A program made the translations under genes and the position numbers. Under the pieces are notes generated by a model. The model was given only the letters and a program-made list of their open reading frames with translations. It was not told the DNA's origin and ran no database searches. A stretch of 45,722 bases of DNA from Coriobacteriia bacterium (GTDB taxonomy: Bacteria; Actinomycetota; Coriobacteriia; Anaerosomatales; JAAXUF01), in the NCBI GenBank assembly GCA_031292615.1, contig JARLGT010000104.1, forward strand, positions 1-45,722. The letters are read 5' to 3'. This document shows positions 25,201 through 33,401 of this stretch, piece after piece; positions within the stretch are counted from its first letter, which is position 1, and each line of letters starts with the position of its first letter.

Positions 25201-25231
25201 GCGCCGTGCCCGGCACATCCGGGTACGGCGC
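25201..25231 (+). other. Intercistronic hairpin between ccmE and ccmF
   Basis: GCGCCGTGCCCGG (25201-25213) pairs with CCGGGTACGGCGC (25219-25231), 13 bp with one G-U and a 5-nt loop. No T run follows. Likely an mRNA processing or stability element, or a partial terminator adjusting the chaperone to downstream ratio. Confidence 0.55.
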
Positions 25232-25264
25232 TGACATGAACTCTCTACGGACGGAGTCGATAGG

Positions 25265-27409
25265 ATGGTTACATTCGGGCTGGTGACTCTGTGGCTTGCG
25301 TTTGCGGCTGCGGTTATCTCGATCGGTGCCCTGCTCTTTGGGCATCTTGCCGGCCCCAAAGCCGGTGAGGGTCTTACCAACTTCGGGTACCTCGCGACCT
25401 TCGCCGCAACCGGAGCGCTGACGATCTCCATCCTCGTCATGGCGCTTGCGTTCTTCCGGCACGACTACACCTTCATGTACGTCGCGCAGAATCACAGCAG
25501 CGACGTCTCCAGCCTCGCATGGCTCTACACGCTGTCCGGTGTGTGGGCAGGCCGCGAGGGTTCGTTCTTGCTGTGGGCGTGGTTCGTCTCGTTGTACGCA
25601 TCGTTCGTAGCTTGGAAGCGCATCGAGATCACCGACCCACTCTCGAACATGGGCGTGCTGGTAACCAACGTCGTGCTCGCGCTCTTTACGGCCGCGATGC
25701 TTTTCTCGGACTCCAACGCGCCGTTTAAGGTGACGCCGGCCGAATCGATCGACCCTGCGACGCACCAGCTGATCGGCTCGGCGGCAGCGTGGGGCATGAA
25801 CCCGCTGCTGCAGCACTGGGCGATGATTCTGCACCCGCCGATGCTATTCATCGGCTATGCGGGCATGACGATTCCGTTCGCTTTCGCGATCGCAGCACTC
25901 ATCGTCAACGATGGTACTCGCGCGTGGGTCGACATCGTCGATCGCATTACGGTCTTCGGCTGGCTGTTCCTAGGTGCGGGCATAGGTTTGGGCGCAATCT
26001 GGGCGTACGTCGTGCTCGGATGGGGCGGCTACTGGGGCTGGGACCCGGTGGAGAACGCCTCGCTGCTGCCGTGGCTGACCTGCGTGGGTCTTCTGCATAG
26101 CTTCACGGTGTTCAAGCGGCGTGACGGCTTCAAGCGCTGGGCGGTCGTGCTCTCAAGCTCTACGTTCGCGCTTGTTATCCTCGGCACGTTTATCACACGC
26201 TCGGGTTTGGTCGACTCGGTGCATGCATTCGAGCCTGACCCGGTTTCGCAGTGGCTGTTCCTCGCGATGATTATCGTCGCCGTTCTCCTGCCCTTGGCGC
26301 TGCTGATATGGCGCTGGAAGACCTTTGCTGGCAACGACGAGTTCGAGTCGCTGACCAGCAAGGAAGCGGCCTACTACTTCAACAACGTCATCATGCTTGT
26401 CGCTGGTTGGCTCGTCGCCTATCTGACGATCAGCTCTGGGCTGGGCAAGCTTGGACTGGGCTTCTTGCCGCTCGCAGGAAGGTCCGTGCCATCGACCACG
26501 TTTGACGCGGTTGCCCGACCGGTCGGCGTGGCCTATCTGGCCATTCTGGCCATCTGCCCGATGTTGTCGTGGCGAAACACCGACTGGCCATCGCTCTGGA
26601 AGCGCCTGAGGTGGTCGCTCGCCGGCGCTGCGGTGATCTTCGCGCTCCTCCTCACCGAGTGGTTCGTGACGCTGCGCCCGATCTACGACTTCATGGTCAC
26701 GCAGACCAGCGACCCCGGTAAGAAGTTCGCAGGCGCTGGACCCGCCTGGTACTACCACGGAGTCGCGATTCTGGGCATGCTAGTGGCTTCAATCCTGATC
26801 GCCAACACGATCAGCCTCTTTATCGAGGGTGCCCGCAAGCGCGCCGATGCGCGTGGCGAAGGCTTCGGAGTGGCGCTTTGGTCGCTCATCACCAAGGCTC
26901 GCTCGCAGTCGGGCGGCTACATTGCGCACATCGGCATGGGCGTCATCCTGATCGGGCTGATCGGCTCGGCGATGTACGTCCAGGACCAGACGTTCATGGT
27001 TCAGGACAAGCCGGGCACGACGTTCCAGATGGCCGACTACACGTTCACCTATCAGGGCGTGGCTGACGCCACGCTGGCTAACGGCAACACGACCTCGAAG
27101 ATGACGCTCGCTGTCTCTCGCGGTGGGAATCAGCTCGGAACCATCATGCCGGGCATGACCGACTTCACCGCGACGCAGCAGAACCGCTTGGACGCGAAGG
27201 TGTACTCGGAGCCGCTACGCGACATCTTCGTGGTGTACCAGGGAAGCTCGGGCTCCACGCTCGTCGTCAACGTCAAGATCAACCCGTTGATCTGGTTCTC
27301 ATGGGTCGGATTCATGCTGCTGCTTTTCGGGACGGCGCTGGCCGTATGGCCCAAGAGCGGCGCGCGCGAACTCGCGACTGTCAAGCCGCGTCGTGCCAAG
27401 GCCGCGTAG
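25265..27409 (+). CDS. ccmF: Cytochrome c heme lyase subunit CcmF
   Basis: Large integral membrane protein that joins heme from holo-CcmE to apocytochrome c. 714 aa with about 15 hydrophobic spans. The tryptophan-rich (WWD) heme-handling motif WGGYWGWDPVENASLL begins at Trp253. Conserved loops HSSDVSSLAWLYTLSGVWAGREGS and HPPMLFIGYAGMTIPF carry the His residues used as heme ligands in the family. The C-terminal extracytoplasmic domain (~580-690) is present. ATG 25265 follows a GGACGGAG-type ribosome site. CcmF here probably works without CcmH, which is not encoded nearby. Confidence 0.95.
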   Translation: MVTFGLVTLWLAFAAAVISIGALLFGHLAGPKAGEGLTNFGYLATFAATGALTISILVMALAFFRHDYTFMYVAQNHSSDVSSLAWLYTLSGVWAGREGSFLLWAWFVSLYASFVAWKRIEITDPLSNMGVLVTNVVLALFTAAMLFSDSNAPFKVTPAESIDPATHQLIGSAAAWGMNPLLQHWAMILHPPMLFIGYAGMTIPFAFAIAALIVNDGTRAWVDIVDRITVFGWLFLGAGIGLGAIWAYVVLGWGGYWGWDPVENASLLPWLTCVGLLHSFTVFKRRDGFKRWAVVLSSSTFALVILGTFITRSGLVDSVHAFEPDPVSQWLFLAMIIVAVLLPLALLIWRWKTFAGNDEFESLTSKEAAYYFNNVIMLVAGWLVAYLTISSGLGKLGLGFLPLAGRSVPSTTFDAVARPVGVAYLAILAICPMLSWRNTDWPSLWKRLRWSLAGAAVIFALLLTEWFVTLRPIYDFMVTQTSDPGKKFAGAGPAWYYHGVAILGMLVASILIANTISLFIEGARKRADARGEGFGVALWSLITKARSQSGGYIAHIGMGVILIGLIGSAMYVQDQTFMVQDKPGTTFQMADYTFTYQGVADATLANGNTTSKMTLAVSRGGNQLGTIMPGMTDFTATQQNRLDAKVYSEPLRDIFVVYQGSSGSTLVVNVKINPLIWFSWVGFMLLLFGTALAVWPKSGARELATVKPRRAKAA

Positions 27410-27412
27410 CTG

Positions 27413-28144
27413 ATGGCCGAGCCCGTAGCGACACAACTCGCATTGGAGGTCCGGGACCTGTCCCGGACCTTTGGCGCGCGCAAGGCTTTGGACAAAGTCA
27501 CGTTCGACCTTCCCAAGGGCGCGTTCCTATCGATCTTCGGCCCCAACGGCGCTGGCAAGACAACCATGCTCAAGGTCCTCTCGACGCTGACCAACCCGTC
27601 GAGCGGCACCGCCAAAGTCGTTGGGCTCGACGTGGTGCAGGATGCGGTCGAGCTGCGCGAGAAGATCGGCTTCATCAGCCACAACCCTCTGCTCTATCCC
27701 GACCTCACCGCCGAGGAGAACCTCGAGTTCTTCGCCGAGCTGTACTGCATCGACAACCCGAAGGAGCGCGTCCGCGAGCTGCTCCTGGCCGTCGAGCTGG
27801 ATCACCGGCGACTCGACGCCGTGCGTACGTTCTCGCGCGGCATGACGCAGCGACTCTCTATCGCACGTGCTCTGTTGCACCACCCCGACGTGATCTTCCT
27901 CGACGAACCGTACTCCGGCCTCGACCCGCACGCGATGGACATCCTCGACTCGCTCATCGCCGCGGTTCGCGCCGAGCACACATTCGTGATGATCAGCCAC
28001 GACCTGCAGAAGGGTCTGGAGCTGTGCAGCCACGCGCTGATTCTTGCCAAGGGCAAAGTCGTGCTCTTCGACGAGCGCGAAGCGATCGACCCCGATGAGT
28101 TCGCGGACACCTACCGAGCGACGGTCGGAATGGGGGTGTCGTAG
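27413..28144 (+). CDS. ccmA: Heme exporter ATPase CcmA
   Basis: ATPase of the CcmABC(D) complex, which releases holo-CcmE from CcmC using ATP. 243 aa. Walker A FGPNGAGKTT (~residues 42-51), signature FSRGMTQRLSIARALL, Walker B VIFLDEPYSGLDP, and the switch His in MISHDL. Starts 3 nt after the ccmF stop; ribosome site weak, so translation is probably coupled. The stop TAG shares one base with the ccmB GTG. Gene order ccmE-F-A-B-C-D and the CcmB neighbour decide this among generic ABC ATPases. Confidence 0.92.
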   Translation: MAEPVATQLALEVRDLSRTFGARKALDKVTFDLPKGAFLSIFGPNGAGKTTMLKVLSTLTNPSSGTAKVVGLDVVQDAVELREKIGFISHNPLLYPDLTAEENLEFFAELYCIDNPKERVRELLLAVELDHRRLDAVRTFSRGMTQRLSIARALLHHPDVIFLDEPYSGLDPHAMDILDSLIAAVRAEHTFVMISHDLQKGLELCSHALILAKGKVVLFDEREAIDPDEFADTYRATVGMGVS

Positions 28145-28848
28145 TGGCTAAGATCTCCGCAATGCGCCAGTTCAAGGCGATTCTGAAGAAGGACATCGTC
28201 ATGGAGTTGCGGACGAAAGAGATGCTCACGTCCATGGGCCTCTACACACTGCTCACGCTCGTCGTCTACTACGTGGCACTCTCCCAGGCCGGAAACGGCT
28301 TCGACGTACGCCTCATCGCCGGCGGCCTACTCTGGCTCGCGTTCCTCTTCACCTCGATGCTCGGGCTGAACCGCTCGCTCGTTCACGAGAAGGACCAAGG
28401 CTGCCTTGAAGCGCTGCTGCTCTCACCGCTGGACCGCCCAGTGATCTTCTTCGGCAAGGCGGTAGGCAACCTCATCTTCTTGCTCATCGTCGAGGTGCTG
28501 ACCATCCCAATCTTCATGCTTATGTTCCTGTCGGGCAGGCCGATCGTCGGCCCGATCTGGGGAATTGCTGTGGCGCTGCTTGTGGGCGCCGTGGGCATCT
28601 CGGGAATCGGCACGCTGCTGGCAACAATGTCGGTGAACACGACGGGCAAGGACTTCATCTTGGCCGTGCTCTTCATCCCGATCATGTTCCCGTTGCTGTA
28701 TGCAGCGGTGGCCGCCACGTCGGCCATTATCATCGGGAATCCGGGCTACATGAGCCTGTTCTGGACGGCGATGGCTATCGGTGCCGCGTACGATGTCATA
28801 ATGCTTGTGGCCGCATACGGTCTCTACGAGTTCATTATCGGTGCATGA
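28144..28848 (+). CDS. ccmB: Heme exporter membrane protein CcmB
   Basis: Membrane subunit partnering CcmA. 234 aa, six hydrophobic spans after a short cytoplasmic N-terminus (MRQFKAILKKDIVMELRTKEML, a typical CcmB opening with basic and acidic residues). The segment LVHEKDQGCLEALLLSPLDRPVIFFGK is the family's cytoplasmic coupling loop. GTG 28144 overlaps the ccmA stop by one base. Its end leads to ccmC after 29 nt. Confidence 0.92.
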   Translation: MAKISAMRQFKAILKKDIVMELRTKEMLTSMGLYTLLTLVVYYVALSQAGNGFDVRLIAGGLLWLAFLFTSMLGLNRSLVHEKDQGCLEALLLSPLDRPVIFFGKAVGNLIFLLIVEVLTIPIFMLMFLSGRPIVGPIWGIAVALLVGAVGISGIGTLLATMSVNTTGKDFILAVLFIPIMFPLLYAAVAATSAIIIGNPGYMSLFWTAMAIGAAYDVIMLVAAYGLYEFIIGA

Positions 28849-28877
28849 CAGCTCCGATTACGTCTACAGGAGGAAGC

Positions 28878-29630
28878 GTGAAACAGCTCAGGACTGCGCT
28901 CGTCCTGCTCATCGTGGGAGGAGTTCTCACGACGATCGACCTGTTCTGGGCCTTCTGGCGGTCCACGGTCGTGACATTCGGCACGGCGACGTTCCCCAAC
29001 GCCGTCACCACGGCCCGGCCGTTGCTCGGCCAGACCGCGCAAGGCTTCATCTACGGGAAGGCCTGGTTCAGCCAGAAGATCTTCTACTTCCACGTGCCCG
29101 TCGCCGAGGCTTCGTTCCTCGTGTTCGGCGTGGCGGCCTTCTTCGCCATCCGCTTCCTCATGACGCGCCGCAAGGACTACGACACCAAGTCGCGCATCGC
29201 GATGGAGGTCACGCTGCTCTTCGTCATTCTGACGATGATCACGGGCGATCTGTGGACCAAGGCCTCGTGGGGCGTGTGGTGGCAGTGGGAGCCGCGACTC
29301 ACCACTTACTTCATCATGACGCTGCTGGTCATCGCATACTTCGTGTTGCGCAACTCGGTCGAGGACGAGGAGCGTCGCGCCGTCTACGCTGCGGTGTTCT
29401 GCATCATCGCGTTCATCGACGCGCCGATCTCGTTCCTCATCACTCGCCTGATCCCCTCGGATCACCCGGTCGTGTTCACACCGAACGGCCTGGATGCAAG
29501 CCAACTCATCCCGTTCATCATCGGGCAGATCGGCATGCTGATGATCGGCTACGCGATCTACACGATGCGCATGAGCGAGGAGCGTCTCCACGAGCGCCTC
29601 GATGTTGCCAAGGAATCCCTCGAGGGCTGA
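28878..29630 (+). CDS. ccmC: Heme-handling protein CcmC
   Basis: Loads heme onto CcmE at the outer face of the membrane. 250 aa, six spans. WWD motif WGVWWQWEPRLT at Trp131 onward (classical form WGTWWVWDARLT), flanked by FHVPVAEASFLVF (first His ligand) and the second His region FIDAPISFLITRLIPSDHPVV. GTG 28878 is chosen: AGGAGG at 28868-28873 is directly upstream. An ATG at 28845 overlapping ccmB would add 11 polar residues and lacks a ribosome site. In the motif Glu-Pro replaces the more common Asp-Ala. Confidence 0.92.
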   Translation: MKQLRTALVLLIVGGVLTTIDLFWAFWRSTVVTFGTATFPNAVTTARPLLGQTAQGFIYGKAWFSQKIFYFHVPVAEASFLVFGVAAFFAIRFLMTRRKDYDTKSRIAMEVTLLFVILTMITGDLWTKASWGVWWQWEPRLTTYFIMTLLVIAYFVLRNSVEDEERRAVYAAVFCIIAFIDAPISFLITRLIPSDHPVVFTPNGLDASQLIPFIIGQIGMLMIGYAIYTMRMSEERLHERLDVAKESLEG

Positions 29631-29673
29631 TCTCAGCTCTCGCGACGTTCGATCGAAGGGAAGGAACCATTCC

Positions 29674-29865
29674 ATGGACCCGACCAATGCCGAGCTTTAC
29701 AAGCTAGTCCTGCCGGACTTCCCGTACGTGGTTGCTGCGTACGGCGTGCTCTGGATCGCCCTAATCGGCTATGTCAGCCTGGTACTGAGCCGCCTGATGA
29801 AGCTCGAGAAGGAGATCCTGGTTGTCGAGGAGTCCTGCGCGCGCCGCGATGGCGGCAAGGCGTAG
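29674..29865 (+). CDS. ccmD: CcmD-like small membrane protein
   Basis: 63 aa with one membrane span (~residues 18-38), then a basic-acidic stretch RLMKLEKEI. The pattern YVVAAYGVLWIALIGYV followed by a charged helix matches CcmD-family proteins, which stabilise CcmC-CcmE contact and help release holo-CcmE. AAGGGAAGGA (29656-29665) precedes the ATG at 8 nt. Position right after ccmC supports the call. The C-terminal tail contains one Cys (SCARRDGG), function unknown. CcmD proteins are short and diverse, hence moderate confidence. Confidence 0.75.
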   Translation: MDPTNAELYKLVLPDFPYVVAAYGVLWIALIGYVSLVLSRLMKLEKEILVVEESCARRDGGKA

Positions 29866-29984
29866 CACTGACCGGCACCGAATCGTGGCCCGCTCGCCGT
29901 ACCGCCTTGCGCACGTCGAGCCAAGCAGCTCATTGCTTGCGATAGCATCACGCCAATCGATTCGCTTCTGAGAGGAGGACGATC

Positions 29985-30830
29985 GTGCTTCTGCAGGCAT
30001 CGGGCGTACTGTTCTGGTTTTCGCTGGCGCTCTACATCGGGGCGACCGTCCTCTACGCCTACCAGTTCGTGCTCCGACGCTCGAAGGTAGGGTGGTGGGC
30101 GCGGTTCTTCACCGGCGCCGGCTTCCTGTGCCAGACAGCTTCGATCGGCACTCGGTCGTGGGCGATGCATACGACCGAGCTGACGGGCGCAAATCAGCTC
30201 ATGCTCGCCAGTTGGGCGCTCGTACTCCTGTACTTCGTGATGGAGCACGTCATCAAGATCAAGGTCTACGGGACGTTCCTCATCCCGGTCGCCGTTGTCC
30301 TGATGGCATCGTCGCAGATCGTCGGCCACATCGCTGGCGGTGCACAGATGGCGCCGTCCGAGGCGGCGCTGCTGAACAACTGGCGTGTCGGCTTCCACGT
30401 TGCGCTCATCGTATTCGGCAACGCGGGCTTCGCGTTCGGCGCCGTTTCGGCAGGACTTTATCTGTGGCAGGAGAGTCAGCTCAAGAGTCACAAGTCGAAC
30501 ACGATCACACGCCGGCTGCCTTCGCTTGCCACACTGCAGCTCATTGCCCGCCGAGCGATCGGTTTTGCGTTCCCGGTCTATACGGCGGGGCTCCTACTCG
30601 GCATCCTTCGCGCAATCGATGCCGATGTGCCTAACTGGTGGTTCGACCCCCGCATCATGATGTCCGGCGTTGTGTGGGTCACGTTCGCCATCTACCTCTG
30701 GGTGGTGTACCGCCGCGGCGTCCCCACCCGTACGTCCTCGTGGGTGGCCGTCGTGGGCTTCGTGTTCGTCGTGATTTTGGCGATCATCGCCCGCACTATT
30801 CCCGTGGGCTTCCACGTTTTCGGCCTCTAG
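29985..30830 (+). CDS. CcsA/HemX-family cytochrome c assembly membrane protein
   Basis: 281 aa, eight predicted spans, Cytochrom_C_asm (PF01578) type. Segments such as NNWRVGFHVALIVFGNAGFAFG and LYLWQESQLKSHKS match the HemX/CcsA pattern; the tryptophan motif is degenerate (PNWWFDPRI rather than WG..W.WDP.E), which fits HemX rather than a heme-ligating CcsA. In Bacillus HemX lies beside hemA and tunes glutamyl-tRNA reductase level; here hemA is also the next gene, though separated by a promoter. GTG 29985 has AGGAGG (29973-29978). A role in heme handling for the Ccm proteins upstream is equally possible. Confidence 0.78.
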   Translation: MLLQASGVLFWFSLALYIGATVLYAYQFVLRRSKVGWWARFFTGAGFLCQTASIGTRSWAMHTTELTGANQLMLASWALVLLYFVMEHVIKIKVYGTFLIPVAVVLMASSQIVGHIAGGAQMAPSEAALLNNWRVGFHVALIVFGNAGFAFGAVSAGLYLWQESQLKSHKSNTITRRLPSLATLQLIARRAIGFAFPVYTAGLLLGILRAIDADVPNWWFDPRIMMSGVVWVTFAIYLWVVYRRGVPTRTSSWVAVVGFVFVVILAIIARTIPVGFHVFGL

Positions 30831-30910
30831 CTGGGCATTTCGCGCCGCTCGGCACGAGCCTCGCTACCCCATTTGAGGTCGTGCGTTAAGTAGCGCTAAG
30901 GTTTGAAAAG

Positions 30911-30919
30911 TGCTAGAAT
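30911..30919 (+). promoter_or_regulatory. Extended -10 promoter of hemA
   Basis: TGCTAGAAT (hexamer TAGAAT at 30914-30919) with no clear -35 box. Transcription should begin at or near GTTCAGGC (30926-30933). 19 of 25 bases around the box and octamer match the ccm promoter. Confidence 0.65.
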
Positions 30920-30925
30920 TCGGCC

Positions 30926-31023
30926 GTTCAGGCGTATAGCAGTGGTGCGTGTTCGATAGCGCGATAACATCGCCCTCGCCGGGCCTGCTTGCCTGAACAA
31001 CACGCACCGCTCCGGCGAGGGCG
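30926..31023 (+). promoter_or_regulatory. Structured hemA leader with three crossing complementary pairs
   Basis: Three pairs of complementary blocks: GTTCAGGC (30926-30933) with GCCTGAAC (30991-30998); 30941-30953 (core GGTGCGTGTT) with 30999-31011 (core AACACGCACC), 13 bp with one G-U; CGCCCTCGCCGG (30971-30982) with CCGGCGAGGGCG (31012-31023). The three 3' blocks are contiguous and in the same order as the 5' blocks, so any two helices cross. The structure lies between the promoter and hemA ATG 31063. A T run is lacking after the last helix (CTCCTTTGTCC). It is probably a regulatory RNA, mechanism unknown. No gene is seen in 30831-31062. Confidence 0.7.
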
Positions 31024-31062
31024 CTCCTTTGTCCGAAACAGGTAAAGGCGAGCCGCCAAGAC

Positions 31063-32409
31063 ATGCATCTCACACTAGTCGGCCTGAGCCATAAGACCGC
31101 ACCGGTCGATATCCGAGAGAAGCTGACGTTTCCCGCTAACGTCCAGCAATCGGCTCTCTCGGCGCTCACCGCATCGGACGCTGTCGCCGAGGCCGTGATC
31201 GTCTCTACCTGTAACCGCACCGAAATCTACGCCGTGACCGCCGAGAACTTCGACGGCCCGGGCGCGATCATCGACTTCATGTGCGACTACCACGACTTGG
31301 ATCGCCACGAGCTCGTCCGCTACCTCTACATTTCGGAGGGTGAGGCGGTCGTTCGCCACCTCTTCCGCGTGGTAGCGTCGCTCGACTCGATGGTGCTGGG
31401 CGAGGCGCAGATCCTCGGCCAGGTCAAAGAGGCCTACGAGCATTCTTTCGAGGGTGGCGGCAGCCAGCGCATCTTCAACAAGCTGTTTCGCCAGAGCTTC
31501 GAGGTCGGCAAGCGCGTGCGCACCGAGACTGAGATCGGCGAGAACGCCGTTTCGATCAGCTACGCTGCCGTCGAACTGGCCAAGAAGGTGTTCGACACGC
31601 TCGATGGCCGAACGATTCTCGTGGTTGGTGCCGGCAAGATGAGCGAGCTGACCGCCAAGCATCTGGTCTCCCAAGGCGTCAAAGAGGTGCTCGTCGCCAA
31701 CCGCACCTTCGCCCGCGCCCAGGAATTGGCCGACAAGTTCGAGGGCACGGCGATTCCCTACGAGGATCTGTTCACACGTATGGCCGATGCCGACATCGTG
31801 ATCTCCTCGACCGCCGCCACCGGCTACGTCATCACGAAGAGCGAGGTCGCCGCCGCCCGCAAGGGACGTCGCCGTGGCCCGCTGTTCCTCATCGACATCG
31901 CACTTCCTCGCGACATCGATCCGGCCGTCAACGACCTGGCCGACGTCTACCTCTACAACATCGACGACCTCAACGGTGTGGTCTCGGCGAACCTCGAAGA
32001 GCGTATGCACGAGGCCGAGCTCGCTGAAGTGATCATCGCCGAGGAGATGGCGTCCTTCGAGTCGTGGCTCGAGTCGATGGAGGTCGTCCCGACGGTTGCC
32101 GCGATTCGCAGCAAGGCCGAGGCGATCCGTCAGGCCGAGCTCGAGAAGGCCATCAAGCGCCTCGGCGGTCTGTCGGAGAAGGAACTTGCGACGGTCGACG
32201 CGCTGACCGCGTCCATCGTCAACAAGATGCTCCACGGACCCACCCAACGTCTCAAGCAGGTAGCCTCCGAGAAGGACGGCTACTCCTACGTCGAGACGGC
32301 ACGCATGCTCTACGGACTCGACAGCAATCCTGAGGGTACGAGCCCTCACCGCCCAATGGGCCTGATCAGGTCGCTCCTCGGGAGGGGAGAGAAGGCCTCG
32401 GCTGGCTAG
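31063..32409 (+). CDS. hemA: Glutamyl-tRNA reductase
   Basis: First step of the C5 tetrapyrrole pathway: NADPH-dependent reduction of glutamyl-tRNA(Glu) to glutamate-1-semialdehyde. The catalytic Cys is in VSTCNRTEIYAV (~residue 50); LSHKTAPVDIREKL opens the protein, LGEAQILGQVKEAYE follows, and the NADPH domain has VVGAGKMSELTAKHL and VANRTFARA. The C-terminal dimerisation helix (~residues 315-420) is present. 448 aa is standard. ATG 31063 is used although the ribosome site (GGTAAAGGCGAG region) is weak. Heads hemA-hemC-hemD; HemL, the partner enzyme, is at 42121. Confidence 0.96.
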   Translation: MHLTLVGLSHKTAPVDIREKLTFPANVQQSALSALTASDAVAEAVIVSTCNRTEIYAVTAENFDGPGAIIDFMCDYHDLDRHELVRYLYISEGEAVVRHLFRVVASLDSMVLGEAQILGQVKEAYEHSFEGGGSQRIFNKLFRQSFEVGKRVRTETEIGENAVSISYAAVELAKKVFDTLDGRTILVVGAGKMSELTAKHLVSQGVKEVLVANRTFARAQELADKFEGTAIPYEDLFTRMADADIVISSTAATGYVITKSEVAAARKGRRRGPLFLIDIALPRDIDPAVNDLADVYLYNIDDLNGVVSANLEERMHEAELAEVIIAEEMASFESWLESMEVVPTVAAIRSKAEAIRQAELEKAIKRLGGLSEKELATVDALTASIVNKMLHGPTQRLKQVASEKDGYSYVETARMLYGLDSNPEGTSPHRPMGLIRSLLGRGEKASAG

Positions 32410-32430
32410 CGAACAAGAGGGAGGATCCAA

Positions 32431-33387
32431 GTGGCGACAAGCCGCGAGAAGCTTACGATCGGCACCCGGGGCAGCAAGTTGGCCTTGTGGCAATCGGAGT
32501 ACATCAAAGGGCTGGTGGAAGAGATCACCGGCCTTCCTGTTGAGTTGAAGATCATCAAGACCACCGGCGACAAGATTCTCGACGTCCCGCTGGCCAAGGT
32601 AGGCGGTAAGGGCCTGTTCACCAAGGAGCTTGAGGTCGAGCTGATGGCTGGCACAGTCGACCTGTGCGTCCACTCGATGAAGGACGTCCCCACCGAGCTT
32701 CCCGAGGGCCTGGGTATCGCGGCAATGCCGCCGCGCGTCGATCCCCGCGATGCGCTGGTGTCCGGCGCCGGCTACTCGCTCGAGTCGCTGCCGAAGGGCG
32801 CCAAGGTAGGCACCAGCTCTCTTCGCCGCATCGCGCAGGTCAGGGCGCTTCGTCCCGACGTCGAGATCGTCGATGTGCGCGGCAACCTCGACACCCGCAT
32901 GCGCAAGGCCGAGACCGGCGAGGTCGACGTGGTCATCCTCGCCAGCGCCGGCATCACGCGCATGGGCTGGGCCGACCGCATCACCGGCTACATCCCCACC
33001 GAGCAGATGGTCTCGGCGGTTGGCCAAGGCGCCATCGGCATTGAGATCCGCGAGAGCGACGAGTTCATGACCGACGTCATGGACAAGATCGGCGACGGTC
33101 CCACGATGCTGTGCGTCACCGCCGAGCGCGTGGTCATGAACAAGCTCGAGGGCGGCTGCCAGGTACCGATCGGAGCGTATGCGCAGCTCGAGGGCGACAC
33201 GCTCGTCATGGACGCGGTCGTCGGATCCGTGGCAGGCGACCGAATCCTGCGCGCGCATCTCGAGGGCCCAGCGAGCCAGCCCATCGAGCTGGGCGAGAAG
33301 ATCGTCGCCGAGCTGCTCGAGTTGGGCGCTGACGCCATCCTCTCCGAGATCCGCGAGGCCAGCGTCGACGGCCTGCTCGAGACGTAG
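32431..33387 (+). CDS. hemC: Hydroxymethylbilane synthase (porphobilinogen deaminase)
   Basis: Polymerises four porphobilinogens into hydroxymethylbilane. Motifs: TIGTRGSKLALWQSE at the N-terminus, VHSMKDVPTELPEG, DPRDALVSG, GTSSLRRIAQ, RGNLDTRMRKAE, and GGCQVPIGAYA, whose Cys holds the dipyrromethane cofactor. 318 aa is normal. GTG 32431 has GAGGGAGG at 32417-32424. Lies 21 nt after hemA and 14 nt before hemD, one operon. Confidence 0.97.
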   Translation: MATSREKLTIGTRGSKLALWQSEYIKGLVEEITGLPVELKIIKTTGDKILDVPLAKVGGKGLFTKELEVELMAGTVDLCVHSMKDVPTELPEGLGIAAMPPRVDPRDALVSGAGYSLESLPKGAKVGTSSLRRIAQVRALRPDVEIVDVRGNLDTRMRKAETGEVDVVILASAGITRMGWADRITGYIPTEQMVSAVGQGAIGIEIRESDEFMTDVMDKIGDGPTMLCVTAERVVMNKLEGGCQVPIGAYAQLEGDTLVMDAVVGSVAGDRILRAHLEGPASQPIELGEKIVAELLELGADAILSEIREASVDGLLET

Positions 33388-33401
33388 GAGCAGCCGAGAG
33401 C

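Noticed and set aside
28845-28877. ATG 28845 as the start of ccmC
   Set aside because: It overlaps ccmB but has no ribosome site, whereas AGGAGG stands directly before GTG 28878.
29985-30830. CcsA of a complete system II
   Set aside because: The WWD motif is degenerate and no ccsB/resB gene is adjacent; HemX-like is the better label.
30926-31023. Cobalamin riboswitch in the hemA leader
   Set aside because: The conserved B12 box and core are not present, and the helix order does not fit.
30971-31030. Plain Rho-independent terminator or attenuator in the hemA leader
   Set aside because: The last helix would have a 29-nt loop and is followed by CTCCTTTGTCC rather than a U tract; attenuation is possible but not shown.
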